From: Planctomycetales bacterium ZRK34
Lineage (GTDB): Bacteria; Planctomycetota; Phycisphaerae; Phycisphaerales; Zrk34
Assembly: GCA_014873095.1 (NCBI GenBank)
Contig: CP050848.1
Location: 3,407,850 to 3,471,849, forward strand
Reading direction: 5' to 3'
Length of the DNA: 64,000 nt
Below the pieces are notes generated by a model, which worked only from the letters and a program-made list of their open reading frames with translations, made no database searches and was not told the origin of the DNA. The translations under genes were made by a program, and so were the position numbers. Each line of letters opens with the position of its first letter. Within the stretch, counting starts at the first letter, position 1. Of the stretch, positions 49,646 to 59,575 are shown in pieces.

Positions 49646-51715
49646 ATGACGCCTATGGCCAAGAAAACCGATACCGTCGTCGAAGCGATCTACCCCGTCG
49701 ACCCGCCGACCGGCCCCGAATGGGCCGCCGCGCCGCCGCCGGTCGCCATCGATACCGAATGGCTGCTGACCAACGGCCTGGGCTCATTCGCCATGGGCAC
49801 CGTCGCTGGGGTCAACACCCGCCGCTACCACAGCCTCCTCGACGCCGCCACGCGACCGCCCGTCGGCCGGATCAACACCCTGACCAGCCTCAACGAGATG
49901 GTCCGCTACGACACCGAATGCTTCGAGCTGGCCGCCCACGAGTTCACCGACGGCGCCTTCCACCCCAAAGGCTGGCAGCACATCGAGCATTTCGAAAAGG
50001 GCCTGGGCTGCCGATGGGTCTATGTCACCGGGGCTGTCCGCATCACCAAAACGCTCCGTCTGCTGTGGCGGCGAAACCTCGGCGTCGTCAGCTACCGTGT
50101 CGAGCCCGCCGGCGGGGCCAGCCGCTACGGCGTCAATCCCGAAAAAGTCACGCTCAGCCTGCGCCCCCTGATCGGCATGCGCGACTACCACCACCTCCGC
50201 CGCGCCATGTGGGGCGACCCCGGCTTCACCGCCAAGCACAACGATGCCAACCTCACCATCGCCAGCCCCGACGGCACGACGCTGTACCTGCACGCCGATG
50301 CCGGCGCTTTCGTCGAGGGCAACGACTGGTGGTACAACTTCAAGCGCCGTGCCGAGTCACGCCGCCAGCAGGACGACGTCGAAGACCTGTTCTCGCCCGG
50401 CTGGTTCGAGCACACCTTCAACGACATCACCCGCCAGGTCAGCACGCTGAATCTGTACTTCGGCACCGAGCCGATCAACGTCGACGACTTCAAAGGCGAA
50501 GACGCCCGCGTGCCGCATCTGCGCAAGATGATCACGCACGTGAAAAAACAGATCGGCGACGCCGTCAAACCCAACACGCTCGCCGGGCTCGTGACCGCGG
50601 CCGACGATTTCGTCGTCGAGCGCGAAGTCGACGGCGAACCGATGATGACGATTCTCGCGGGCTATCCGTGGTTTGCCGATTGGGGTCGTGACACGATGAT
50701 CAGCCTGCCGGGCCTGCTGCTGTCGACCGGTCGGTACGACGAAGCCAAGCGCACGCTGACCGCCTACGCCCGTCACATCCGCAACGGCCGCGTGCCCAAC
50801 CGCTTCGATGACTACGGCGGCGAGCCGCACTACAACACCGTCGACGCCAGTCTGTGGTTTATTCACGCCGCCCTCGAATACGTCGAACTCACCGGCGACA
50901 AGAAAGCGTGGAACCACACGCTGGCCAAGGCGTGTAGCGCGATTCTCGGAGCCTACGAACGCGGCACCGACGACGAGATCGCCATGGATGCCGACGGCCT
51001 GATCTCCGCCGGCAATGACCACACGCAGCTCACATGGATGGACGCCAAACGCGACGGCGTCGTGTTCACCCCACGCCACGGCAAGGCGGTCGAAATCAAC
51101 GCGCTGTGGTATCGCGCGCTGGTCGGGTGCGCCGAGCGGCTGGGCGATCCCCTGCTCGATAAACTCGCCAAGAAGGTCAAGCGATCGTTCAACAAGACGT
51201 TCTGGTCTGACGATCTCGGCTTCTGCATCGACCACGTGAATGCACACGGCGAAGACCATTCGCTGCGGCCCAACCAGGTGATCGCGGTGAGCCTGCCGGT
51301 CAGTCCGCTGTCGGCCAAGCGGCAGAAGGCGATCATGGACCTGGTGCGCGAGAAGCTGCTGACGCCGCGCGGCCTGCGCACGCTGGCCATCGACGACTGG
51401 AACTATCACGGGCATTACGACGGCTCGATGTTTGATCGCGACTCGGCGTATCACCGCGGCACGGTCTGGGCCTGGCCGATCGGGCCTTATGTCGAGGGCT
51501 ACCTGCGGGCGAACAAGTTCTCGAAAGATGCGATCCAGCACACGCGCAGCGCGATCAAACCGCTGCTGGACGCGCTGGCCGTCGACAGCCTCGGCCAGCT
51601 TCACGAAGTGTTCGACGGCAACGCCCCGCACCGCAGCGAGGGTTGCATCGCGCAGGCCTGGTCCGTCGCGGAAGTCCTCCGCGCGGTCGTGTTGATTGAG
51701 TCGAAGAAGAATTAA
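49646..51715 (+). CDS. amylo-alpha-1,6-glucosidase (glycogen debranching enzyme, GDE type)
   Basis: 689 aa from ATG 49646 (49655 is the alternative). N-terminal binding domain with EWLLTNGLGSFAMGTVAGVNTR signature region, and a GH133-type alpha/alpha catalytic domain with AGYPWFADWGRDTMISLPGL near 335 (acid D), HTQLTWMDAK near 455 and SEGCIAQAWSVAE near the end. It removes 1,6-branches of glycogen. No glg genes are adjacent, so the locus is isolated. Confidence 0.93.
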   Translation: MTPMAKKTDTVVEAIYPVDPPTGPEWAAAPPPVAIDTEWLLTNGLGSFAMGTVAGVNTRRYHSLLDAATRPPVGRINTLTSLNEMVRYDTECFELAAHEFTDGAFHPKGWQHIEHFEKGLGCRWVYVTGAVRITKTLRLLWRRNLGVVSYRVEPAGGASRYGVNPEKVTLSLRPLIGMRDYHHLRRAMWGDPGFTAKHNDANLTIASPDGTTLYLHADAGAFVEGNDWWYNFKRRAESRRQQDDVEDLFSPGWFEHTFNDITRQVSTLNLYFGTEPINVDDFKGEDARVPHLRKMITHVKKQIGDAVKPNTLAGLVTAADDFVVEREVDGEPMMTILAGYPWFADWGRDTMISLPGLLLSTGRYDEAKRTLTAYARHIRNGRVPNRFDDYGGEPHYNTVDASLWFIHAALEYVELTGDKKAWNHTLAKACSAILGAYERGTDDEIAMDADGLISAGNDHTQLTWMDAKRDGVVFTPRHGKAVEINALWYRALVGCAERLGDPLLDKLAKKVKRSFNKTFWSDDLGFCIDHVNAHGEDHSLRPNQVIAVSLPVSPLSAKRQKAIMDLVREKLLTPRGLRTLAIDDWNYHGHYDGSMFDRDSAYHRGTVWAWPIGPYVEGYLRANKFSKDAIQHTRSAIKPLLDALAVDSLGQLHEVFDGNAPHRSEGCIAQAWSVAEVLRAVVLIESKKN

Positions 51716-51799
51716 CCGCGGAGGACGCAGAGACCGCAGAAGAGCTACATGGCAGTTGACTGATGATGCACTCTGCGAAGCTCTGCGTTCTCTGCGGTT
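51714..51799. repeat. long hairpin, CGCAGAG variant of the CACAGAG family
   Basis: Left AACCGCGGAGGACGCAGAGA then CCGCAGAAGAG (51714-51744); right CTCTGCGAAGCTCTGCGTTC then TCTGCGGTT (51771-51799). Units of about 9 nt. Its left end overlaps the TAA of the debranching gene; 21 nt upstream of the next ATG. Confidence 0.85.
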
Positions 51800-51820
51800 C
51801 AATATCTTTGGAGGCAAGGC

Positions 51821-52951
51821 ATGGTCAGCCATATCACGCGCCGGCAGATGTTGGCGCATGCCGCGGGAATCGGAGCGGCGGCGATGTTTGTTCGTCATGG
51901 CGCTGCGGCCGAGCCGGTCGCGCAGGTGCATGAGATGCGCACCATCAGTTGGCAACGCGATGTTTATCACGGCTGGCCGACGGTGACGCGACGGCGCGAT
52001 GGCGAGCTGTTGCTGGTTTATTCCGGCGGGCGCCATGCGCATGTGTGTCCTTTCGGGCGTGTCGAACTGATGCGCAGTGGTGATGACGGCAAAACGTGGA
52101 GCTGGCCGCGCGTGCTGGCGGACAGCGCGATCGACGATCGCGACGCCGGCGTGATCGAAACCGCAAAAGGCACGCTGCTGGTCACGACGTTCACCTCGCT
52201 GGCCTACGAGCGTCTGCTGCCCAAGCACGGCGAGCAGTGGGCCGCAGCCCACAACCGCCTGAGTGCCGAGCAGCGACACAAGGAACTCGGCCAGTGGATC
52301 TACCGCTCGACCGACGGCGGCGTGACCTGGTCGGCACGCTACGCCAGCCTCGTGAACAGTCCGCACGGCCCGATTCAACTGGCCGACGGCCGGCTGCTCT
52401 ACGCGGGTAAGGAATTGTGGACCGGCGACAAGCGCGTTGGTGTGTGTGAATCCACCGACGACGGTGCGACCTGGACCTGGCTCGCCGAGATTCCCGCTCG
52501 GCCGGGCGACGACGCCGGGCAGTATCACGAGCTGCATGCCGTCGAAACCGCCGACGGCCGCCTCGTCTGTCACATCCGCAATCACAACAAGGCCAACGCC
52601 CGCGAGATTCTTCAGACCGAATCGACCGACGGGGGGCGCACCTGGTCGACGCCGCATCCGATCGGCGTGTGGGGCCTGCCGTCGCACCTGCTTCGACTGC
52701 GCGACGGGCGACTGTTGATGACCTATGGCCACCGTCGCAAGCCGTTCGGCAACCAGGCCCGCCTCAGCGCCGACGGCGGGCTCACCTGGTCGGGCCCGTT
52801 GACGATCAGCGCCGACGGGGCCGGTGGCGACCTCGGTTACCCCTCGACGGTTCAACTGGATGATCGGAAATTGTTGACGGTGTGGTATGAGCGCCCGGCG
52901 GATTCAGACAAGGCGCAGCTTCGCCAGGCGACCTGGTCAATTGAATCTTGA
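51821..52951 (+). CDS. Tat-exported sialidase-like (Asp-box beta-propeller) protein
   Basis: 376 aa. A Tat-type leader TRRQMLAHAAGIGAAAM is followed by a six-blade propeller with Asp-boxes SGDDGKTW, STDGGVTW, STDDGATW, STDGGRTW and SADGGLTW. The RIP-like and catalytic residues of true sialidases (Arg triad, Tyr/Glu) cannot be confirmed by eye, so 'exo-alpha-sialidase family' is the safe name. GGAGG at 51810 precedes the start. Confidence 0.85.
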   Translation: MVSHITRRQMLAHAAGIGAAAMFVRHGAAAEPVAQVHEMRTISWQRDVYHGWPTVTRRRDGELLLVYSGGRHAHVCPFGRVELMRSGDDGKTWSWPRVLADSAIDDRDAGVIETAKGTLLVTTFTSLAYERLLPKHGEQWAAAHNRLSAEQRHKELGQWIYRSTDGGVTWSARYASLVNSPHGPIQLADGRLLYAGKELWTGDKRVGVCESTDDGATWTWLAEIPARPGDDAGQYHELHAVETADGRLVCHIRNHNKANAREILQTESTDGGRTWSTPHPIGVWGLPSHLLRLRDGRLLMTYGHRRKPFGNQARLSADGGLTWSGPLTISADGAGGDLGYPSTVQLDDRKLLTVWYERPADSDKAQLRQATWSIES

Positions 52952-53013
52952 CGAATTGGGGTTTACACCGCTACCGTCAATCAGGCGCAGCAACACTTGT
53001 GAGGATGTGAATC

Positions 53014-54180
53014 ATGAAGATTGCGATATTGTCACGCAGCCCGCGGGCGTACAGCACGCGGCGGTTGTGCGAGGCGGCGGTCAAGCGGGGCCACAAGGTC
53101 AAGGTGCTCGACACGCTGCGGTTTTCAATCCACGTGGAAGAATCCGAACCGGACCTGACATTCCGTGGCAAGCCGCTGAGTCATTACGACGCGGTGATTC
53201 CCCGCATCGGCGCGTCGGTGACGTTCTTCGGCTGTGCGGTGGTCAGGCAGTTCGAGCAGATGGGCGTGTTCACCGTGAACAACTCTCACGCCATCAGCGT
53301 CAGCCGCGACAAGTTGCGCTCGCTGCAGATCTTTTCACGCCACGAGATCGGCATTCCGCCGTCGGCTTTTGTGCGTGGGCGCGATGACATTCTCCCGGCG
53401 ATCGAGCGCGTCGGCGGCGCGCCCGTCATCATTAAACTGCTGGAAGGCACGCAGGGCGTGGGCGTGATTCTCGCCGAGTCGGTGAAGATCGCCGAGGCCA
53501 TCATCGAGACGCTGCACGGAGCCAAGCAGAACGTGATGGTGCAGAAGTTCGTCGCCGAATCCAAGGGTAAGGACATTCGCGCGTTCGTCGTCGGCGACAA
53601 GGTCGTGGCGGCGATGCGTCGTCGCGCCACCGGCACCGAGTTTCGATCGAATGTACACCGCGGCGGTGTGACCGAGTCTGTCCAGCTCGATGAGCAGTAC
53701 GAGCAGACCGCCGTGCGCGCCGCCCAGATCATGGGCCTGCGCGTCGCGGGTGTCGACATGCTCGAAGGCGCCGACGGCCCGCAGATCATGGAGGTCAACT
53801 CCTCGCCCGGCCTCGAGGGCATCGAAGGCGCGTCCGATGTCGACATCGCCTCGTCGATCATTGAGCTGATCGAGGAGCGTGTGTTGTTTCCCGACATCGA
53901 CGTCCGCCAGAAGCTCACCGTCAAAGGCGGGTACGGCGTGGCGGAACTGCGGGTCGACAACGACAGCCCGTTGGCCGGTGAGACCATCGCCGACTCGGGG
54001 GTGCGCGACCTGGACGTGCTCGTGTTGAACATCGACCGCAACGGCGTGGCGATTCCGAACCCGCGCGGCCGCCGCCAGATTCTTCCCGGCGACAAGCTGC
54101 TGTGCTTCGGCAAGCTGCTCACCCTCAAAGGCCTGGTCCCCCCGAAAAAGAAAACCCGACGTAAAAAGAAAAAAAGTTGA
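53014..54180 (+). CDS. rimK: RimK-type ATP-grasp ligase with C-terminal RCK_C (TrkA_C) domain
   Basis: 388 aa. RimK part (1-290): MKIAILSRSPRAYSTRRLCE, YDAVIPRIGAS, KLLEGTQGVGV, VAESKGKDIRAFVVG and the metal-binding EVNSSPGLEGIEGA, so it should add Glu residues to the S6 ribosomal protein or another acceptor. The C-terminal ~75 residues (about 300-377) match an RCK_C domain (ELRVDNDSPLAGETIADSGV, RRQILPGDKLLCFG), which binds small ligands in K+ channels. A Lys-rich tail ends the protein. RimK of E. coli lacks the added domain. A deacylase-like gene follows. Confidence 0.88.
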   Translation: MKIAILSRSPRAYSTRRLCEAAVKRGHKVKVLDTLRFSIHVEESEPDLTFRGKPLSHYDAVIPRIGASVTFFGCAVVRQFEQMGVFTVNNSHAISVSRDKLRSLQIFSRHEIGIPPSAFVRGRDDILPAIERVGGAPVIIKLLEGTQGVGVILAESVKIAEAIIETLHGAKQNVMVQKFVAESKGKDIRAFVVGDKVVAAMRRRATGTEFRSNVHRGGVTESVQLDEQYEQTAVRAAQIMGLRVAGVDMLEGADGPQIMEVNSSPGLEGIEGASDVDIASSIIELIEERVLFPDIDVRQKLTVKGGYGVAELRVDNDSPLAGETIADSGVRDLDVLVLNIDRNGVAIPNPRGRRQILPGDKLLCFGKLLTLKGLVPPKKKTRRKKKKS

Positions 54181-54198
54181 CCGTCAAGGCAGAAGAAG

Positions 54199-54288
54199 TT
54201 CACCACAGAGGGCACAGAGAACACAGAGAAGTTTGAATAGATCATTCTTTTTTATGCCCTCTGTGCACTCTGTGTCCTCTGTGGTGAA
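54199..54288. repeat. long hairpin, CACAGAG family, copy 2
   Basis: Left TTCACCACAGAGGGCACAGA then GAACACAGAG (54199-54228); right CCCTCTGTGCACTCTGTGTC then CTCTGTGGTGAA (54257-54288). It lies between rimK and the deacylase gene. Outer sequence TTGGCG of the next promoter is next to its right arm. Confidence 0.9.
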
Positions 54289-54313
54289 ATATTCTTTTTG
54301 TCACTTGGCGTCC

Positions 54314-54342
54314 TTGGCGGTTCAGCCTACTGATGGTAGATT
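54314..54342 (+). promoter_or_regulatory. probable sigma-70 promoter of the deacylase gene
   Basis: TTGGCG (54314-54319), 17-nt spacer, TAGATT (54337-54342); start about 54349, giving a leader of only ~3 nt before the ATG at 54352. Confidence 0.45.
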
Positions 54343-54351
54343 TTCGCAGGT

Positions 54352-55314
54352 ATGAGCGATGTCACCATTGCGGATATCATCGTCGGCAACGGGCAGCGTC
54401 AGCGGATTGATCTGCCGGTGGCCCGGCTGCCGACGCAGACGCAGATGACCCTGCCGATCGAGGTCGTCAACGGCCGCCGCGAAGGGCCCCGGCTCTGGCT
54501 TTCGGCGGCGCTGCACGGCGATGAACTCAACGGCGTCGAAATAATCCAGCGCGTGCTCGACAAGCTCAACCCCCGCACGCTGCGCGGCGAGCTGGTTGCC
54601 ATCCCCATCGTCAACATCTTCGGCTTCATCAACCAGCAGCGCTACCTGCCCGACGGGCGCGACTTGAATCGCTGCTTTCCCGGTTCGGCCAGCGGGTCGC
54701 TCGCCTCGCGCCTGGCGCATCTTTTCATGACGCAGATCGTCGCCCACTGCTCACACGGCATCGACCTGCACACCGGCGGCGCCCACCGCACCAATCTCCC
54801 GCAGGTCCGCTGCGATCTGGACGACCCCGAAGCGCGTCGCATGGCCGAGGCCTTCGCCGCGCCGATCATGATCCACGGCGAGTCGCCCGCCGGGTCGCTG
54901 CGATCGGCCGTGGCCAAGCGCGGCAAGCCGATCCTCGTGTACGAAGCCGGCGAGTCGCACCGGTTCAACTCCGACGCAATCAACGTCGGCGTCAAAGGGG
55001 TGCTGCGCGTCATGGGCGACCTGGGCATGATCAAACAGCCCGATGGCGGTCGTCGTCGCCAGTCGATGGAGGCGTCGAACCGCACGTGGATCCGCGCCCG
55101 CCGCAGCGGGATTCTCCGCCTGCAGGTCAAGCTTGGTCGATCCGTCACCGAAGGCCAGCCGCTCGGCGTGATCCGCGATGCGTTCGGTGATGATAAGTAC
55201 ACGCTGACCAGCCCCGGCAGCGGACTCGTCATCGGCCTGACCAACTGCCCGCTCGTCCACGAAGGCGACGGCATCATCCACCTCGCGCTGGATGTCACCA
55301 CGCATCGCGTGTGA
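54352..55314 (+). CDS. succinylglutamate desuccinylase/aspartoacylase family zinc hydrolase (RimB-like)
   Basis: 320 aa. Zinc ligands in LHGDELNGVE (HxxE) near 64 and DLHTGGAHR near 139, then the catalytic Glu around YEAGESHRFN near 197. The C-terminal ~90 residues form a barrel as in AstE/AspA-type enzymes. It is placed directly after rimK, as RimK-associated peptidase genes (RimB) are in other bacteria, so it may trim poly-glutamate tails. An AstE role is less likely since astB is 7 kb away and has no partners. Confidence 0.82.
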   Translation: MSDVTIADIIVGNGQRQRIDLPVARLPTQTQMTLPIEVVNGRREGPRLWLSAALHGDELNGVEIIQRVLDKLNPRTLRGELVAIPIVNIFGFINQQRYLPDGRDLNRCFPGSASGSLASRLAHLFMTQIVAHCSHGIDLHTGGAHRTNLPQVRCDLDDPEARRMAEAFAAPIMIHGESPAGSLRSAVAKRGKPILVYEAGESHRFNSDAINVGVKGVLRVMGDLGMIKQPDGGRRRQSMEASNRTWIRARRSGILRLQVKLGRSVTEGQPLGVIRDAFGDDKYTLTSPGSGLVIGLTNCPLVHEGDGIIHLALDVTTHRV

Positions 55315-55323
55315 AAAGAAAAG

Positions 55324-55422
<99 letters not shown>

Positions 55423-55537
55423 TCTGCCTTGGCGGTTAACGTTTTCTTCATCAATGTCCGAATAACGCGCTCATCTGATGTGTCGATTTGAGCCGATATA
55501 GACTTTGACAGGTATCACTACGTCCATGGTGTGACCC

Positions 55538-56401
55538 ATGAATCTTCGTTCGCCGCATGACGCTACGTTGTATGTTCGCGCCGCCATGAGCGCGGCCGAA
55601 TCGCACACGGCCGCGGCCGGCGATGCGGTGATCTATTCGCATGTCTCCCCGGACAAGGACACGCCCAACGAAGACGCCGCCGCGATCATTCCCTATGACG
55701 CGGGTTCGGCGGTGCTCGTGGTGGCTGATGGTCTTGGCGGGCAGCGGGCCGGCGATGTGGCGTCCAATGCGGCGATCGGGGCGCTGCGCGATGCGCTGGA
55801 AAAAGCTGCCGCCGAGCAGGCGCCGCTGCGCACCGCGATTCTCGATGCGATTGAAACCGCGAACAAGACCGTGCTCGAAACCGGCCTCGGCGCCGCCACG
55901 ACCCTCGCGGCCGTTGAAATCTTCGATGGTTGCGCCCGCACGTATCACATCGGCGATTCGATGGCGCTGATCACCGGCCAGCGCGGCAAGATCAAACTGC
56001 AGACGATCTGTCACAGCCCCGTCGGTTTCGCCGTCGAAGCGGGGGTGCTCGATGAAAAGGAAGCGATCAACCACGAAGATCGCCACATCGTGTCGAACAT
56101 CGTCGGCTCGCCCGACATGCGCATCGAAATCGGCAGCGCGATCACGCTCGCCGAGCACGACACCGTGTTGCTCGCCAGCGATGGGCTCTTCGACAACATG
56201 CATGTGGATGAGATCGTGAACATCGTGCGCGCCGGCTCGCTGACCGACGCCGCCGCCAAACTCGCCGCCGAGGCGCAGATGCGCATGATGACCCCGGAAG
56301 AGGACCACCCCTGCAAGCCGGACGATTTGACGTTCATTCTGTTCCGCCGGCGTGCCAAGGCGCCGAGCAACTCGAAAGTTGCAACACCTGCCGCGGGCTG
56401 A
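55538..56401 (+). CDS. PP2C-family protein serine/threonine phosphatase
   Basis: 287 aa. Motifs SPDKDTPNEDAAAI, VVADGLGGQRAGDVAS, GAATTLAAVEI, HIGDSMALI, ASDGLFDNM and, near the end, KPDDLTFILF: the metal-binding Asp residues of PP2C (in VADG, ASDG and DDLT). It removes phosphate from Ser/Thr. It might oppose the kinase at 1429 or others, but there is no link. The C terminus is low in complexity. An internal ATG at 55586 could be the start. Confidence 0.92.
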   Translation: MNLRSPHDATLYVRAAMSAAESHTAAAGDAVIYSHVSPDKDTPNEDAAAIIPYDAGSAVLVVADGLGGQRAGDVASNAAIGALRDALEKAAAEQAPLRTAILDAIETANKTVLETGLGAATTLAAVEIFDGCARTYHIGDSMALITGQRGKIKLQTICHSPVGFAVEAGVLDEKEAINHEDRHIVSNIVGSPDMRIEIGSAITLAEHDTVLLASDGLFDNMHVDEIVNIVRAGSLTDAAAKLAAEAQMRMMTPEEDHPCKPDDLTFILFRRRAKAPSNSKVATPAAG

Positions 56402-56421
56402 CAGGTCGCGGATTCAGGAGT

Positions 56422-56442
56422 CCGCAGGCTGTCAGCCTGCGG
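56422..56442. terminator. bidirectional hairpin between convergent genes
   Basis: CCGCAGGCT-GTC-AGCCTGCGG, a perfect 9-bp stem in the 62-nt spacer between PP2C and the small zinc-binding protein. No T tract; it could be another palindromic repeat. Confidence 0.5.
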
Positions 56443-56463
56443 CTATTGGGTTGTGATGTGGGG

Positions 56464-56793
56464 TCAGTATGCCTGGAAGAAGCGGTTGTTGACGCCGCCG
56501 GGGCCGATGTTGGCGCGGACGGCCTTGCCGCAGGCGGGGCAGCGGCCGAGGTAGGCGGTGCCATCGCGATTCTTGTAGATGCGGCTGTAGGTGTGGCAGC
56601 AGCGCCAGTGGACGGCCAGCCAGGGCTTTTGCGGCTGTTTGACGGCGGTGCCGCCGGCTTCGGAGCCGGAAGTCTTGGCGGGCTTGGACTTTCGCGCAGG
56701 CGCAGAGCCCGCCGGGGTCTTCGCCACGGGGGTCCGAAGATCGAGAATGTAATCCGAGGACTCGCTCACGGAGGTCATATCGGCTAATCTCAT
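56464..56793 (-). CDS. small Cys-rich (zinc-ribbon-like) protein, planctomycete type
   Basis: 109 aa from ATG 56793 (56778 also possible). The first half is disordered; the C-terminal ~50 residues carry HWRCCHTYSRIYKNRDGTAY, then GRCPACGKAVRANIGPGG and the end NNRFFQAY. The CC and CPAC pairs would bind one zinc. I recall similar tails in planctomycete small proteins but know no function. Divergent from murD. Confidence 0.65.
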   Translation of the reverse strand: MRLADMTSVSESSDYILDLRTPVAKTPAGSAPARKSKPAKTSGSEAGGTAVKQPQKPWLAVHWRCCHTYSRIYKNRDGTAYLGRCPACGKAVRANIGPGGVNNRFFQAY

Positions 56794-56870
56794 GGGGTGG
56801 GTTGACTGGTATGGGGTCGATTTTTTGAGGCAGGCCGGAGGCGGTCTTCCGGTGTTGGGGGGCAAATGGT

Positions 56871-58178
56871 ATGCACGAACTCAAAGACAAGCGCGTGGTC
56901 ATCATGGGGCTCGGCCGATTCGGCGGGGGCGTCGGGGCGGCTCGGTATTGCGCCAAACACGGCGCGACCGTGCTCGTGACCGACCTGCTGGGCGAAAAGG
57001 AGTTGACCGAATCGCTGGCCAAGCTCGAAGGCCTGCCCATCCAGTACCGCCTCGGCGGGCACGAAACGGCCGATTTCACCAAGGCCGACCTGATCGTGAT
57101 CAATCCCGCGGTCGATTTGCGGAATAATCAGTACCTGCACGCCGCCAAGACCGCCAAGGTGCCGACGACCACCGAGATCAATCTGCTGGTCGAGCGTCTG
57201 CCGGACCGGGGCCACACGATCGGCATCACCGGATCGGCCGGCAAATCCACCACCACCGCCATGATCGCCCATGTCCTTACCGCGGCCTACGGCGAGTCGC
57301 GCGTCCACCTCGGCGGAAACATCGGCGGGTCGCTGCTGGATGTCGTCGACACGCTGACGCCCGACGACTGGGTTGTGCTCGAGCTGTCGAGCTTCATGCT
57401 GGACACCATGCTCCACTTCTCGCCGCATATCTGCGTCGTGACCAACCTCGGCGACAACCACCTGGATCGTCATGGCCATCTCGATGCCTACGTCCGCGCC
57501 AAGAAGACGATCTTCCGCTACCAGAATCACGAAGACCGGGCTGTGCTCGGGCCATCGGTGTCGGACTGGCGATTCGACTGCCCGGCGGTGGCGATCATCG
57601 AAGATGAACCGATCGAAGAAGAGCTGCTGATCCCCGGTGAGCACAACCAGCTCAACGCCGCGCTGGCGGCGACGGCCTGCGAGTCGGCCGGCGTGGTGCG
57701 CGCCAAAGCGATCAAAGCCCTGCAGACATTTCCGGGTCTGCCGCACCGGTTGCAACTGGTCGCTACGCACAACAAGGTGCGCTTCTACAACGATTCGAAG
57801 TCGACCACGCCCGAGTCGGCGATGCTGGCGATCGAAAGCTTCGAGCCGCACAACGCCCATCTGATCCTCGGCGGGTACGACAAGAAAGCGGACATGGCGG
57901 TGCTGGGTCGATACGCGGCGGCGCACTGCGCGGGGGTTTACACGATCGGCCACACCGGCTCGGCGATCGCCGAAGCCGCCAAGGGTGAAGCCAAGCACTG
58001 TCCGGTGCGCAGTTGCGGGTTGCTGGAGGTGGCGGTGCAGGAAGCGATCAAGGCCGCCAAGCCGGGTCAGGCCGTCGTGATGTCACCGGGCTGCGCCAGC
58101 TACGATCAGTTCGACAACTACGAACAGCGCGGCCGCCTGTTTGCCGAATTCGTCCTGCGCTACACCGGCGATGAGTAG
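56871..58178 (+). CDS. murD: UDP-N-acetylmuramoylalanine--D-glutamate ligase
   Basis: 435 aa. N-terminal Rossmann domain KDKRVVIMGLGRFGGGVGAA, ATP loop GITGSAGKSTTTAMI (the usual GTNGKT with Ser-Ala), LELSSFMLDT, and C-terminal YNDSKSTTPESAMLAIESF and ILGGYDKKADM. It adds D-Glu in peptidoglycan synthesis, showing that this organism makes peptidoglycan precursors. It stands apart from other mur genes. Confidence 0.93.
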   Translation: MHELKDKRVVIMGLGRFGGGVGAARYCAKHGATVLVTDLLGEKELTESLAKLEGLPIQYRLGGHETADFTKADLIVINPAVDLRNNQYLHAAKTAKVPTTTEINLLVERLPDRGHTIGITGSAGKSTTTAMIAHVLTAAYGESRVHLGGNIGGSLLDVVDTLTPDDWVVLELSSFMLDTMLHFSPHICVVTNLGDNHLDRHGHLDAYVRAKKTIFRYQNHEDRAVLGPSVSDWRFDCPAVAIIEDEPIEEELLIPGEHNQLNAALAATACESAGVVRAKAIKALQTFPGLPHRLQLVATHNKVRFYNDSKSTTPESAMLAIESFEPHNAHLILGGYDKKADMAVLGRYAAAHCAGVYTIGHTGSAIAEAAKGEAKHCPVRSCGLLEVAVQEAIKAAKPGQAVVMSPGCASYDQFDNYEQRGRLFAEFVLRYTGDE

Positions 58179-58181
58179 TGA

Positions 58182-59462
<1,281 letters not shown>

Positions 59463-59472
59463 TTCATCGGAT

Positions 59473-59557
59473 GGCACAAAGACGCGAAGTCACAAAGACT
59501 CGAAGAAGAAAATGAATGATTTATGCTTTTTGTCTTTGCGCCTTCGTGTCTTTGTGC
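59473..59557. repeat. long hairpin, CACAAAG family, copy 3
   Basis: Left GGCACAAAGACGCGAAGTCA then CAAAGACTCGAAG (to 59506); right TTTTTGTCTTTGCGCCTTCG then TGTCTTTGTGC (59527-59557). With copy 2 it brackets the dehydrogenase gene. It ends 18 nt before the hydrolase start. Confidence 0.88.
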
Positions 59558-59575
59558 TGATACAACGAGATTAAC

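Noticed and set aside
50357..52855. 832-codon open frame on the minus strand
   Set aside because: Antisense to the debranching enzyme and the sialidase-like gene and spans their spacer; no domain features.
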